Origin: Paenibacillus sp. EZ-K15
GTDB taxonomy: Bacteria > Bacillota > Bacilli > Paenibacillales > Paenibacillaceae
Assembly (NCBI RefSeq): GCF_002573715.1
Contig: NZ_PDHM01000018.1
Coordinates: forward strand, 208,000 to 271,999
Reading direction: 5' to 3'
Length of the DNA stretch: 64,000 nucleotides
The translations under genes were made by a program, and so were the position numbers. How positions within the stretch are numbered: the stretch's first letter is position 1; the number at the start of each line of letters is the position of its first letter. Below are positions 34,822 through 42,952 of the stretch, piece by piece. The notes below the pieces were generated by a model. The model was not told where the DNA came from. It made no database searches and saw only the letters and a program-made list of their open reading frames with translations.

Positions 34822-35804
34822 TTCCCGCTGATTTCATTCGAAATACTCTCTACCAATCGGTTCTGCAGCGCCGTCCGCGCTTGGCGAACCCCATTCTTGA
34901 TGGCGTTCGCATCCGATGAACCATGGCTCTTAACGACCAGACCGCTCAGACCAAGCAGGGGCGCTCCGCCATGCTCCTTATAATCGAGCGTCGATTTCAG
35001 GCTGCGAAGCTCCGGCATCATCAAGGCGGCAGCCATCTTGGTCTTAAGGGACTTGCTGAACTGCTCCTTCAACAGCGAAAAGAGTGCACCAGCTGTCCCT
35101 TCAATCGATTTCAACAAAATATTGCCCGAGAACCCGTCACATACGAGTACATCACAAACCCCGTTCATGACATCGCGGGACTCAACGTTGCCAACAAAAT
35201 GAATAGGCAGCTCCTCCAGCAACGGATAAGCATGCTTCGTCAATTCATTGCCCTTGCCCGGCTCGGTACCGACATTTAACAGCCCGACCCGCGGCTTGGT
35301 GATTCCGTGCACCTTCTCGCGATACAGGCTGCCCATTAATGCGTACTGCTGCAGATGCTCAGGCTTCGAATCCATATTCGCTCCAAGATCCAAGGCGAGC
35401 ATCCCCTTGCCATCGAGAGTAGGAATCATTGGCGCAAGCGCAGGCCGCTCAATCCCCTTCATCCTGCCCACGACGAGTAGCCCGGTCGTCATGAGGGCCC
35501 CCGTATTGCCTGCCGAGATCATGGCATCCGCTTCACCTTCACGAATCATGCGCCCCGCCACAACCATCGAAGCATCCTTCTTCCGGCGGACCGCCTTAAC
35601 CGGCTCATCCTCCGCTTCTATGACTTCACTTGCATGAACCACCTTCAGATTGGACGGCTTGTCCTTCAGCAGCGCTCCAATCTGCGCTTCATCCCCCACG
35701 AGAATGATCTCGGTATCGCTCCATTCCTGTGCGGCAATGAGCGCGCCCTCGACGTTACTCTGGGGGGCGTTGTCGCCGCCCATCGCATCAATCGCAATTC
35801 TCAT
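34818..35804 (-). CDS. plsX: Phosphate acyltransferase PlsX
   Basis: 328-residue enzyme that makes acyl-phosphate from acyl-ACP, the first committed step to phosphatidic acid. MRIAIDAMGGDNAP at the start, DAMISAGNTGALM near residue 93, ALDLGANMDSKPEHL near 134 and VCDGFSGNILLKSIEG near 220 are family marks. ATG 35804 follows AAAGGAGG. Directly downstream of fapR. Confidence 0.97.
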   Translation of the reverse strand: MRIAIDAMGGDNAPQSNVEGALIAAQEWSDTEIILVGDEAQIGALLKDKPSNLKVVHASEVIEAEDEPVKAVRRKKDASMVVAGRMIREGEADAMISAGNTGALMTTGLLVVGRMKGIERPALAPMIPTLDGKGMLALDLGANMDSKPEHLQQYALMGSLYREKVHGITKPRVGLLNVGTEPGKGNELTKHAYPLLEELPIHFVGNVESRDVMNGVCDVLVCDGFSGNILLKSIEGTAGALFSLLKEQFSKSLKTKMAAALMMPELRSLKSTLDYKEHGGAPLLGLSGLVVKSHGSSDANAIKNGVRQARTALQNRLVESISNEISGK

Positions 35805-35828
35805 GCCAAACTTCCTCCTTTACTTATG

Positions 35829-36467
35829 TCATTCTCCTGCAGATCGGTAGATTACGAAATTCCCCTGAAACACCATTTCATCAGCGACATAAGTAAACAC
35901 TTCCACCTTGGCCTTTCCCTTCTGGCCGGCAATGGACCTAACGTAGGCTTTGGCAATACATTTCTCGCCGAGACGCACCTGTCTCAAAAACCGTATATCC
36001 GCTGAAGACGTCAACGCGATTTCTTCATTGATTACGGCAATGGCAAGTGAATTGGCTTGAGCGAACACGTAATGCCCGCGGGCAATCCGCGTTTTGCTGA
36101 ATACATGTTCCTCACGGATTTCAAATATGGATATTCCGCTCTTGTCCAACTGCAAGTCAACGACATCCCCGATCACCTCTTCGAGTGACAAGGAACGAAC
36201 CTGGTCATAGGAATGCTCCGCCATCTGCTTCATTCGCTCACGAAGCTCCGGGATGCCAAGTTCCATACGGTCAAGGCGTATCGTCTGAATGCTCACTTTA
36301 AGCTGGCGAGTCAACTCGCGGTCTGTAACAAAGGGATTCTCGTCGATCAGCTGAATCAGCCGCTGGTGACGGTCTTTCTTGGATAAACGATCGATGACGA
36401 AACAACTCCTTCTGCCGCTATGAAAGCCGCCATTCTTCAAACATACATATATGTAAATTAGTCGCAA
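35829..36467 (-). CDS. fapR: Transcription factor FapR, malonyl-CoA-responsive lipid synthesis repressor
   Basis: N-terminal DeoR-like helix-turn-helix (DRELTRQLKVSIQTIRLDRM) joined to a hotdog effector domain (IARGHYVFAQANSLAIAVI, ALTSSADIRFLRQVRLGE). FapR represses the fab and pls genes until malonyl-CoA binds. The extent given uses TTG 36467, three bases from the operator, with only a weak AGG before it. The best ribosome site (AAGGAG, 36411-36406) lies seven bases before GTC 36398 and ten before ATC 36395, where homologues begin; neither is a normal start codon. From ATC 36395 the protein would be 188 residues, the B. subtilis FapR length. Confidence 0.9.
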   Translation of the reverse strand: MRLIYIYVCLKNGGFHSGRRSCFVIDRLSKKDRHQRLIQLIDENPFVTDRELTRQLKVSIQTIRLDRMELGIPELRERMKQMAEHSYDQVRSLSLEEVIGDVVDLQLDKSGISIFEIREEHVFSKTRIARGHYVFAQANSLAIAVINEEIALTSSADIRFLRQVRLGEKCIAKAYVRSIAGQKGKAKVEVFTYVADEMVFQGNFVIYRSAGE

Positions 36468-36469
36468 AT

Positions 36470-36488
36470 ATTAGAACCTGGTACTAAT
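36470..36488. promoter_or_regulatory. FapR operator upstream of fapR
   Basis: ATTAGAACCTGGTACTAAT is an almost perfect palindrome (one mismatch) that matches the known FapR box pattern TTAGTACC..GGTACTAA. On the minus strand a TATACT element lies at 36498-36493, so the operator covers the predicted transcription start near 36487. This fits autorepression and control of fapR-plsX-fabH-fabD-fabG. Confidence 0.85.
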
Positions 36489-36535
36489 GTTAAGTATAAA
36501 TCATGTCACGTTAAAAAGAAAGGGGGACTTGAGAC

Positions 36536-36570
36536 AAAAAAAATAGCACCTCACCAAAGATGAAGTACTA
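36536..36570 (-). terminator. Intrinsic terminator after rpmF
   Basis: On the minus strand TAGTACTTCA pairs with TGAGGTGCTA (two G-T pairs) and is followed by eight T residues. Confidence 0.75.
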
Positions 36571-36582
36571 CTTATTTAAAAA

Positions 36583-36756
36583 TTATTGTTTGATGATCTC
36601 TCTTGCCTTATACGTTCCGCATACTTTACATACGCGATGAGCAAGTTTCAATTCTCCACATTGCTCGCATTTCACCATGCCTGGCACAGCCAGCTTAAAA
36701 TGAGTACGACGCTTGTCACGACGTGTTTTGGACGTTCTACGTTGAGGTACTGCCAT
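36583..36756 (-). CDS. rpmF: 50S ribosomal protein L32
   Basis: 57 residues from ATG 36756 after AAGGAGGTGG. Start MAVPQRRTSKTRRDKRRTH is diagnostic. Two pairs of cysteines (CEQC and CKVC) form a zinc ribbon, so this is the zinc-binding (C+) form of L32. It follows yceD, the usual partner, and precedes the FapR operon. Confidence 0.97.
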   Translation of the reverse strand: MAVPQRRTSKTRRDKRRTHFKLAVPGMVKCEQCGELKLAHRVCKVCGTYKAREIIKQ

Positions 36757-36809
36757 GTTCCCACCTCCTTATCAATTCAACCCGCTGAACACGGGTGCCA
36801 AATCCATCA

Positions 36810-37319
36810 TCATTTAAAGAAGTCCTTCAGTCCGGCTAGCCTAGGATCGATCACTTCCGTATCGCAGTTGCACGTGCCTTCATTCAGGTCCTTGCCGCAA
36901 TTCGGGCAGAGTCCCTTACAGTCGGCTTTGCACACCGGAGCTAGCGGCAGGTGGAGCAAAAATGCTTCTTCTACATAGGGAGTGAGATCCACACTCTCAC
37001 CTTGCACATATGTAGTGTCATCATTCTCATCCTGAATCGATTCAGGATCTTCCACCGGCTGGAATACTTCATGAAAAGGGATGTGCACATGTTCGCTGAT
37101 CGGCCTCAGACAGCGGGAGCAATTCATCTCCAGCTCGCCTTGCAACCTTCCACGAACATCCACCGTACCAGAAATCGATGAGGCTGCTGTCAAATCCACG
37201 TCTAATGGCTGAACAGCAATAATGTCCTTCCGATCCTTAACGGCATTGCTTACATCCACGGTTTGATGGAACTGTAACGGTTGATCGCTGGTTGTCAATT
37301 TACGAAATTGAATTAGCAT
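36810..37319 (-). CDS. YceD family protein (DUF177)
   Basis: 169 residues from ATG 37319, eight bases after GGAG. Beta-rich N-terminal part, then a Cys-rich segment (NCSRCLRPI) and a second knot near the end (CKADCKGLCPNCGKDLNEGTCNC) that should bind metal. The family is almost always beside rpmF and is implicated in 23S rRNA processing in plants and some bacteria. Preceded by a strong sigma-A promoter; co-transcribed with rpmF, 53 bases downstream. Confidence 0.92.
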   Translation of the reverse strand: MLIQFRKLTTSDQPLQFHQTVDVSNAVKDRKDIIAVQPLDVDLTAASSISGTVDVRGRLQGELEMNCSRCLRPISEHVHIPFHEVFQPVEDPESIQDENDDTTYVQGESVDLTPYVEEAFLLHLPLAPVCKADCKGLCPNCGKDLNEGTCNCDTEVIDPRLAGLKDFFK

Positions 37320-37346
37320 ATCCATCACTCCAAACAAACAAAGATT

Positions 37347-37376
37347 ATTATACCGATTCCCAAAGACTTTTGTCAA
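37347..37376 (-). promoter_or_regulatory. Sigma-A promoter for yceD-rpmF
   Basis: On the minus strand TTGACA (37376-37371), 18 bases, TATAAT (37352-37347): a consensus match at both hexamers. Confidence 0.8.
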
Positions 37377-37425
37377 CAGGATAACCCTAAAGAACCATGA
37401 TTGTTTCCCGATATTTCTCGCGCTA

Positions 37426-37464
37426 CAATAAGATTATCACCCATATTTGGCGATGATCTTATTG
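37426..37464. repeat. Inverted repeat in the yceD/ylbM divergent region
   Basis: CAATAAGATTATC and GATGATCTTATTG (13 bases each, one G-T pair) flank 13 bases. It lies upstream of the likely ylbM promoter (TTATAT/TATATT near 37488). No T-run. Candidate operator or hairpin; no regulator can be named. Confidence 0.5.
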
Positions 37465-37516
37465 TTGCAGGAACGTCCTGTAATTATGTTATATTCTTAT
37501 CAAGGAGTTGAAACTA

Positions 37517-38752
37517 ATGAAGACGGTTGGCATTGTCGTTGAATATAATCCCTTACATAACGGTCATGTTCTGCATTATCGCAAATCCAAAGAAGTAACA
37601 GGAGCGGATGCCGTTGTTGCAGTGATGAGCGGTCCTTTTCTCCAACGCGGCGAACCTGCTATTGCAGGCAAACGCGCACGCGCCGAAATGGCCCTTGCCA
37701 TGGGAGTGGATCTGTGCATCGAGCTGCCGGTAACCTATGCCGTGCAGCCTGCAGAATGGTTTGCATATGGTGCGATAGCCATTCTGGAAGCTACCGGGGT
37801 GGTGGACTGTCTTTCCTTCGGATCTGAGAGCGGTACGCTGGAGCAGATTCTACCGCTGTCCCGTTCGCTTGCCAGCGAATCCGGCGAGCTCCAATCCGAA
37901 ATTGAAAGGCATCTCCGGGAAGGCATGAACTTCCCGTCCGCTTACGGTGCCGCCGCTGCAGCTTTATTCGGTGAGCCCGGACCTGCAATTGCTCATTTGC
38001 AAGAGCTGCTCACGCAGCCGAACAATTCCTTGGGCCTGCACTATCTGATTGCCCTCCACCGCCTGGGCAGCCGCATTACACCCTACACCATTCCAAGAGA
38101 AAACGCGCACTACCACGATCCCTTGCCGGGAGCGTCGTCCATTGCCAGTGCAACCGCCATCCGTAACATCATCCTTTCACAGGGATTGGAAGCAGCCAGA
38201 CCCTACATCCCCGAATTCACGCACAGCATCATGGAGCGGGAAATGGAGAGCGGACTAGCTCCCGTCCACTGGGAACAGTTTCGTCAGCCGCTGTTTCAAT
38301 CCCTGCTCACGCATACACCCGCGCAGCTTGAAGGCTTCCTTGAAGTTACCGAAGGCTTGGAATATCGTGTTCAACGCATGCTTGCGCAGTTGAAGCAGCC
38401 TACGGTTGGGGCTCTCCTCGAAGCGTTGAAGACCAAACGCTATACCCGCACCAAGCTTCAGCGCATGCTCCTGCACATCATGCTCAATCATGACAAGGCA
38501 TCCATGAATCGCGAGGAGTTGGCCAAAGGTCCGGGATATATCCGAGTCCTTGGCTTCAGCGATACAGGGCGTTCCTTGCTGAAACGAATGAAGCAGAGCA
38601 CCTCGCTACCTGTCATTCAGAAGCCGACGACGCTTGAGCATCCTCAGTTGGAGAGGGACCTGATGGCAGCCGCCGTATACGCCAACGGACACCCTAAGCC
38701 GGATATCCGCCATTATTACAGTGATTACCTGCTGCCGCCACTCACCCCTTAG
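37517..38752 (+). CDS. tmcAL: tRNA(Met) cytidine acetate ligase TmcAL (YlbM)
   Basis: 411 residues from ATG 37517, nine bases after AAGGAG; a TTG at 37508 is less likely. The N-terminal nucleotidyltransferase fold carries VEYNPLHNGHVLH (HxGH) near residue 10 and MSGPFLQRGEPA near 40. B. subtilis TmcAL makes N4-acetylcytidine at the wobble base of elongator tRNA-Met from acetate and ATP; that reaction is taken from the family. The C-terminal end overlaps ylbL on the other strand by 11 bases. Confidence 0.94.
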   Translation: MKTVGIVVEYNPLHNGHVLHYRKSKEVTGADAVVAVMSGPFLQRGEPAIAGKRARAEMALAMGVDLCIELPVTYAVQPAEWFAYGAIAILEATGVVDCLSFGSESGTLEQILPLSRSLASESGELQSEIERHLREGMNFPSAYGAAAAALFGEPGPAIAHLQELLTQPNNSLGLHYLIALHRLGSRITPYTIPRENAHYHDPLPGASSIASATAIRNIILSQGLEAARPYIPEFTHSIMEREMESGLAPVHWEQFRQPLFQSLLTHTPAQLEGFLEVTEGLEYRVQRMLAQLKQPTVGALLEALKTKRYTRTKLQRMLLHIMLNHDKASMNREELAKGPGYIRVLGFSDTGRSLLKRMKQSTSLPVIQKPTTLEHPQLERDLMAAAVYANGHPKPDIRHYYSDYLLPPLTP

Positions 38753-39782
38753 GCGGCAGCTGCTCCAGATAATCTACTGCATCCTGCAGATCGTCAACCG
38801 GGACCAGCTTCATATCCGTTTTGATTCGGTCCGCCCTCTTCTTGGCTTCATCGTAATTTTTTTGCGGCACAAAAAAGATATCGGCTTCCTTACGGTCAGC
38901 CGCCACGATCTTGTGCTTCACGCCGCCAATGGGACCTACGGCGCCTGATTTATCAATGGTACCCGTTCCCGCTACCCGGTAACCTTTGCTTAAATCACCA
39001 TCGGTGAGCTGGTTATAAATTTCAAGGGTAAAGATCAGTCCGGCAGAAGGCCCACCGATATTGGTATCCTTAAAATGAATGGTGTGATCGGGATTCGCCG
39101 GCTCCACGCTTTGCATCGTCGCAATCATGACGCCAAGACCCGGACGCTCCGCTCCGGTCTTCTCATCCTTAATGCTAACAAGCTGAACCTGTTCCTTAAC
39201 GGTTTTCCCCTTGCGTTCAAGCTCCACGGACACCACTTCTCCGATAGTTTTCTCGCTTAACAGGCTGGCGATTTTCTCATTATCCTCTACCGGCTGCCCA
39301 TCAATCTTGATCAATTTATCGCCAGGTCGGAAATGCTCGGCATTAGCAGAATTCTCGGAGATCGACATCACGAATACATAAGCAGGCTCGATACTGTAGT
39401 CAATTCCTGCTTCTTGATAAGCGGCTTCCATTGCAGCGGACTGGGAAGAATTCATGTAATACACTTGTGTGGCTGCATACTCGTCCTTACTCTGATCGCC
39501 CATTTTTTCGGCCTTTTTCACAACCTCCGAATTGGGATTAAACGCAGACATCATTAACAAAGCCATATTGGCATAGCTTGCCGACACGGTTGTCATCATA
39601 AATGTGCCCTCTTCCGCCGGATCGCTCTTCTCGACATTGATCATGGGGCGAACCTCCTCGGCACTCCCCGGCTGGTATACAAGATAAGGGGTCGGCATAT
39701 AAACGACAACGTACAGCATGACCCCAACCATTAATAAATACAGCGCAATTTTTAAGCCATTCGGTTTTACAGACTTCTTCAT
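38742..39782 (-). CDS. PDZ-Lon membrane protease, YlbL/SepM family
   Basis: 346 residues from ATG 39782 (GGAAGG site). One N-terminal membrane helix (about residues 9-27, LKIALYLLMVGVMLYVVV), a PDZ domain (about 125-215, SANAEHFRPGDKLIKIDGQ), and a C-terminal Lon-type S16 protease domain with the nucleophile in GGPSAGLIF and the catalytic Lys in GGVKHKIVAA. Acts outside the membrane; in streptococci SepM trims a competence peptide, in B. subtilis YlbL is a DNA-damage checkpoint protease. Converges with ylbM and overlaps its stop. Confidence 0.93.
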   Translation of the reverse strand: MKKSVKPNGLKIALYLLMVGVMLYVVVYMPTPYLVYQPGSAEEVRPMINVEKSDPAEEGTFMMTTVSASYANMALLMMSAFNPNSEVVKKAEKMGDQSKDEYAATQVYYMNSSQSAAMEAAYQEAGIDYSIEPAYVFVMSISENSANAEHFRPGDKLIKIDGQPVEDNEKIASLLSEKTIGEVVSVELERKGKTVKEQVQLVSIKDEKTGAERPGLGVMIATMQSVEPANPDHTIHFKDTNIGGPSAGLIFTLEIYNQLTDGDLSKGYRVAGTGTIDKSGAVGPIGGVKHKIVAADRKEADIFFVPQKNYDEAKKRADRIKTDMKLVPVDDLQDAVDYLEQLPPKG

Positions 39783-39895
39783 GTAGTTTCCTTCCCTCCG
39801 CCTTATATATCCAGCCTTCCACCAAGTTTGGTCTGACGGTTGTCTCCTTTGCATAAAGTTGTACTAGCCATGTTTACGCTGAAAGGAGATTCCTT

Positions 39896-41128
39896 ATGAA
39901 TAAAGACAACGCCGTCAAGTCATCAAACGGGCTGTGGAACACCATCCTGCTGGGTGCTGCCGCTTTCCTGCTTGTACTGGCTGTCGTCAGCGCGCCCGAA
40001 CCTGCCTTCCAAGCCACCCTGCAAGCACTTAAGCTATGGTGGAATATCGTATTTCCCGCTTTGCTGCCGTTTCTCGTTCTGGTGGAAATACTCATCGCCT
40101 ATGGCTGGGCCCATGGAGTTGGCGTACTGCTGGACCCTTTGATGAAAAAAATATTCAAACTTCCCGGTGCTGGCGGCTGGGTTCTTATAACAGGAATGAC
40201 AGCCGGGTTCCCGGCAGGAGCGCAGGCCGCCTCCGGAATGTATAGACAAGGCGAGCTTCGTGCCGATGAGGCCGGAAGGCTCGCCGCTTTATCCCACTTC
40301 TGCAATCCAATGACCATTCTCGTTGTCATCGGAACTGGTCTGCTTCATCAACCGGAAGCTGGTTATCTGCTGCTGATCGTTCATTGGATTTCCGGACTGC
40401 TGGCCGCTTGGATATTCGGACTTTTCCATAAACCGGCTTCTTCAGAAGGAACACGGCAGTTTACAGCATCTTTAAATAAAGTCCGATCAAGCAAATTTAC
40501 CCAACGTCCCCTCTTAAAAAGGGCAGCGACTGCGGCTCTGGAGGCCCATCAGCGGGATGGACGAAGCTTTGGCAAGTTACTGGGCGATTCCGTTACCCGT
40601 TCGGTTCAAACCTTAATGATGACAGGCGGCTTTATCTTGTTCTTCGCCGTCCTGACCAGAGTATTGACCGGTCACCTGCTGCCGCAGCTTCCGCCCTATC
40701 TTGTATCTGGACTATTGGAGGCCCATCTGGCAGCCCAATCCATCAGCTCGTCGGCATTCCAAGCCGGCATTTTGCAGCTGGCTGTACTGTCCGCCGCACT
40801 GGCATGGAGTGGAATCAGCGCTCAGCTGCAAAGCCTGTCGCTGATGCAGGAGACCGGTCTCTCTTGGCGTTACTTTATGGTGAAGCGAGCCTTGCATTCG
40901 GTGCTCGCCTTTGCGATTACACTGGCCTTGTGGAAGCCGGTTAGCGCCCTTTCAGCAGGCATCGTACCAGCCTTCCGAACGGAACCACTGGATCACGCCA
41001 ACGCAGATCAGCACTTCAACTTTTGGAGCGGATTGCCTTCATTCTTGCAGGTTCAAGGCGTAATCTGCTTATTATTGATAGCGGCGTTCTGGCTGTGTTC
41101 CCGTCTTATTGACCGTTATCGCCGCTAA
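39896..41128 (+). CDS. ylbJ: Sporulation integral membrane protein YlbJ
   Basis: 410 residues, about nine membrane helices, ATG 39896 after AAAGGAG. Typical marks: LKLWWNIVFPALLPFLVLVEI, GMTAGFPAGAQAASGMYRQG, LSHFCNPMTILVVIGTG. YlbJ is a sigma-E-dependent protein needed for normal spore cortex formation in B. subtilis. The last 23 bases overlap the coaD gene on the opposite strand, and no terminator separates them. The ylbM-ylbL-ylbJ-coaD-rsmD neighbourhood is conserved. Confidence 0.93.
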   Translation: MNKDNAVKSSNGLWNTILLGAAAFLLVLAVVSAPEPAFQATLQALKLWWNIVFPALLPFLVLVEILIAYGWAHGVGVLLDPLMKKIFKLPGAGGWVLITGMTAGFPAGAQAASGMYRQGELRADEAGRLAALSHFCNPMTILVVIGTGLLHQPEAGYLLLIVHWISGLLAAWIFGLFHKPASSEGTRQFTASLNKVRSSKFTQRPLLKRAATAALEAHQRDGRSFGKLLGDSVTRSVQTLMMTGGFILFFAVLTRVLTGHLLPQLPPYLVSGLLEAHLAAQSISSSAFQAGILQLAVLSAALAWSGISAQLQSLSLMQETGLSWRYFMVKRALHSVLAFAITLALWKPVSALSAGIVPAFRTEPLDHANADQHFNFWSGLPSFLQVQGVICLLLIAAFWLCSRLIDRYRR

Positions 41129-41621
41129 ATTTACGGCGCATCGCGGCATGGACCTCGGGGCTGACCAGATCCGTTGTATCTCCATTAAAATGCGCGATTT
41201 CCTTAACAAGACTTGAGCTCAGGAACGAATATTTCGGGTGTGTCATCATAAAGATCGTCTCCGCATCCGGATTCAACTTATGATTGGTGGATGCCAGTTG
41301 AAGTTCATATTCAAAGTCGGTCACCGTGCGGATCCCCCGTACAATGACCTGGGCATTCTTCTGGCGGATATAATTCGCCAGAAGGTCACGGAAGCTGTCG
41401 ATTTCCACATTCGGAAGATGTGCAGTTTCCTGTCTCAAGAGGTCCTTGCGCTCTTCAATCGTGAACAGCGGGTTCTTGCTTAAATTATTCAACACGGCCA
41501 CAATCAGCAGATCAAACTGCTTGGAAGCGCGTGTGATAATATCCATATGTCCCATGGTGACCGGATCAAAACTTCCCGGGTATACGGCAACACGGTATGT
41601 ACTAGTATTCTCATTTCTCAT
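41106..41621 (-). CDS. coaD: Pantetheine-phosphate adenylyltransferase
   Basis: 171 residues from ATG 41621, nine bases after GAGGAGG. The enzyme adenylates 4'-phosphopantetheine in coenzyme A synthesis. AVYPGSFDPVTMGHMDII holds the T/HxGH-type site, then VRGIRTVTDFEYELQLASTN near residue 92 and YSFLSSSLVKEIA near 125. It overlaps rsmD by 11 bases (translational coupling) and ylbJ by 23 bases on the other strand. Confidence 0.97.
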   Translation of the reverse strand: MRNENTSTYRVAVYPGSFDPVTMGHMDIITRASKQFDLLIVAVLNNLSKNPLFTIEERKDLLRQETAHLPNVEIDSFRDLLANYIRQKNAQVIVRGIRTVTDFEYELQLASTNHKLNPDAETIFMMTHPKYSFLSSSLVKEIAHFNGDTTDLVSPEVHAAMRRKFSGDNGQ

Positions 41622-42237
41622 CCTGTAATTCCTCCTCATCAAGCTCGAACGCTTGATCTTGCGCTGTGTCGTAACGGTATATCGATATGGCGGCTTCTCC
41701 GTACTTCGCAGTCCGGAAACAACAAAAGTCACCAAATTTCTCAGGATAATTGTAGCTTGATTCGTATTCCAATACCACCACAGCTGAATCTTGCAGCAAA
41801 CCTCGCTCTGCCATATCCAGCATCAGCTCATCACCATTCTTAAACCTGTATGGCGGGTCCAAAAAGACCAGATCGAAGCTGTAGCCGCGCTTTTCTAGCG
41901 CTTTAAGCGCTCGTGCCGCATCATTGCGGTACACCTCAGCGCCTTCTTCAAGCCTGGTTGCCTTCAAATTATCCTTGATCGTACTGATGCTCTTCGGCTC
42001 CACATCAATAAAAACAGCACGTTCCATACCACGGCTTAATGCCTCAATGCCAAGGCCTCCCGTGCCTGCGAACAGGTCAAGCAGGGCCCCCCCCTCAAAG
42101 TAAGGACCGATCATACTGAATATGGATTCTTTCACTTTATCCGTCGTCGGACGGGTGCTTGTACCAGGCACACTTTTGAGCGGCCGGCCCTTTGCACTTC
42201 CGGATACTACTCTCACTGCTTCATTCACCCGTTTCAT
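41611..42237 (-). CDS. rsmD: 16S rRNA (guanine966-N2)-methyltransferase RsmD (YlbH)
   Basis: 208-residue Rossmann-fold methyltransferase. VVSGSAKGRPLKSVPGTSTRP at the N-terminus, SAM motif DLFAGTGGLGIEALSRG near residue 54 and the catalytic DPPY near 126. Methylates G966 of 16S rRNA. ATG 42237 has no strong ribosome site. The tail is unusually acidic (FELDEEELQDEK). Upstream lies the structured RNA element at 42385-42540. Confidence 0.95.
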   Translation of the reverse strand: MKRVNEAVRVVSGSAKGRPLKSVPGTSTRPTTDKVKESIFSMIGPYFEGGALLDLFAGTGGLGIEALSRGMERAVFIDVEPKSISTIKDNLKATRLEEGAEVYRNDAARALKALEKRGYSFDLVFLDPPYRFKNGDELMLDMAERGLLQDSAVVVLEYESSYNYPEKFGDFCCFRTAKYGEAAISIYRYDTAQDQAFELDEEELQDEK

Positions 42238-42384
42238 TATCTATAAATTCATTGCCAAGACAACGCCATTGACAGTGATTATCGTAACACAATCATCCCA
42301 TATATGAAAAACGAAACATAACGTCACTCCATTTTTTTTCAAAGTCAGGTATATTTCTACCGCAGCCGGGCATCCTTGAAATAT

Positions 42385-42540
42385 CGACATCAATGAATGT
42401 CGTAGACAACCGCGGAGAAGACTTACGTTTCCCCATAAGCTCTTCGTCCGGTTTCTCCTCTCCCATGAGGGAATCTCTTCGGAGGTTCCCGAACTAAATC
42501 CCTGTAACGGCAACGTTTATTACAGGGATTTAGTTCTTTT
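42385..42540 (+). ncRNA. Candidate small RNA (CsfG/ylbH-element type) with intrinsic terminator
   Basis: In the 433-base gap upstream of rsmD, four hairpins follow each other: CGACAT/ATGTCG (42385-42402); a long stem 42409-42452 (ACC, GGA, GAAGA, CTTA pairing back in order) with a C-rich loop CGTTTCCCCA; GGGAATCTC-TTCG-GAGGTTCCC (42469-42490), a UUCG-capped stem; and a 17-bp terminator stem 42491-42536 followed by TTTTC on the plus strand only. A pyrimidine-rich single-stranded stretch (TTTCTCCTCTCCC, 42452-42464) could pair with ribosome binding sites. No plausible ORF on this strand. A conserved RNA upstream of ylbH, and the forespore sRNA CsfG from that intergenic region, are known in endospore formers; identity is inferred from position. 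Confidence 0.55.
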
Positions 42541-42670
42541 CTTATGCCTTTTTTTCCACATCAATATTCGCCTTCTAGTCAGGCGAGTCACCTAACCTTA
42601 TGTGAAAAGCATAACCAATCCCTCTCAGCGAACGTTCTAACGATAAAGGGCATGATGGGGGGAACACGTG

Positions 42671-42877
42671 ATGAACCTGTTTTTATATGCAGGATTGGGT
42701 TGCCTGTTGGTTGCAGGGCTTCTATCCGGAGCGTTTACTACGGGACACCAACAAAGAAGCAACTTCTATGCTGAATCCAAGGACGACCGCGCATCCAGAG
42801 AGAGAGTAGCCAACTGGTTCTTATTAGCCGGTTTCGTATTTCTTGCGGTCGCCGGTATTGTGTATTTGTTTCGCTAA
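42671..42877 (+). CDS. Small membrane protein, DUF5316-like
   Basis: 68 residues from ATG 42671, eight bases after GGGGGG (a GTG precedes it directly). Two membrane helices: residues about 2-21 (LFLYAGLGCLLVAGLLSGAF) and about 48-67 (WFLLAGFVFLAVAGIVYLF), joined by a polar, charged loop (QQRSNFYAESKDDRASRER). This two-helix layout fits the DUF5316 family of Bacillota. Function unknown. Single gene with its own terminator. Confidence 0.75.
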   Translation: MNLFLYAGLGCLLVAGLLSGAFTTGHQQRSNFYAESKDDRASRERVANWFLLAGFVFLAVAGIVYLFR

Positions 42878-42918
42878 GTTGACACTGTAAACATTTGCTC
42901 ACACCACGCAGCGGCAAG

Positions 42919-42952
42919 ACGCCCCCCCCGGATATCCGGCGGGCGTTTTTTT
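42919..42952 (+). terminator. Intrinsic terminator after the small membrane protein gene
   Basis: ACGCCC and CCGGAT pair with ATCCGG and GGGCGT; seven T residues follow. Confidence 0.85.

Noticed and set aside
42241..42513. 90-codon minus-strand frame upstream of rsmD
   Set aside because: It starts inside the terminator hairpin, crosses three RNA stems and has no ribosome site or protein-like pattern.
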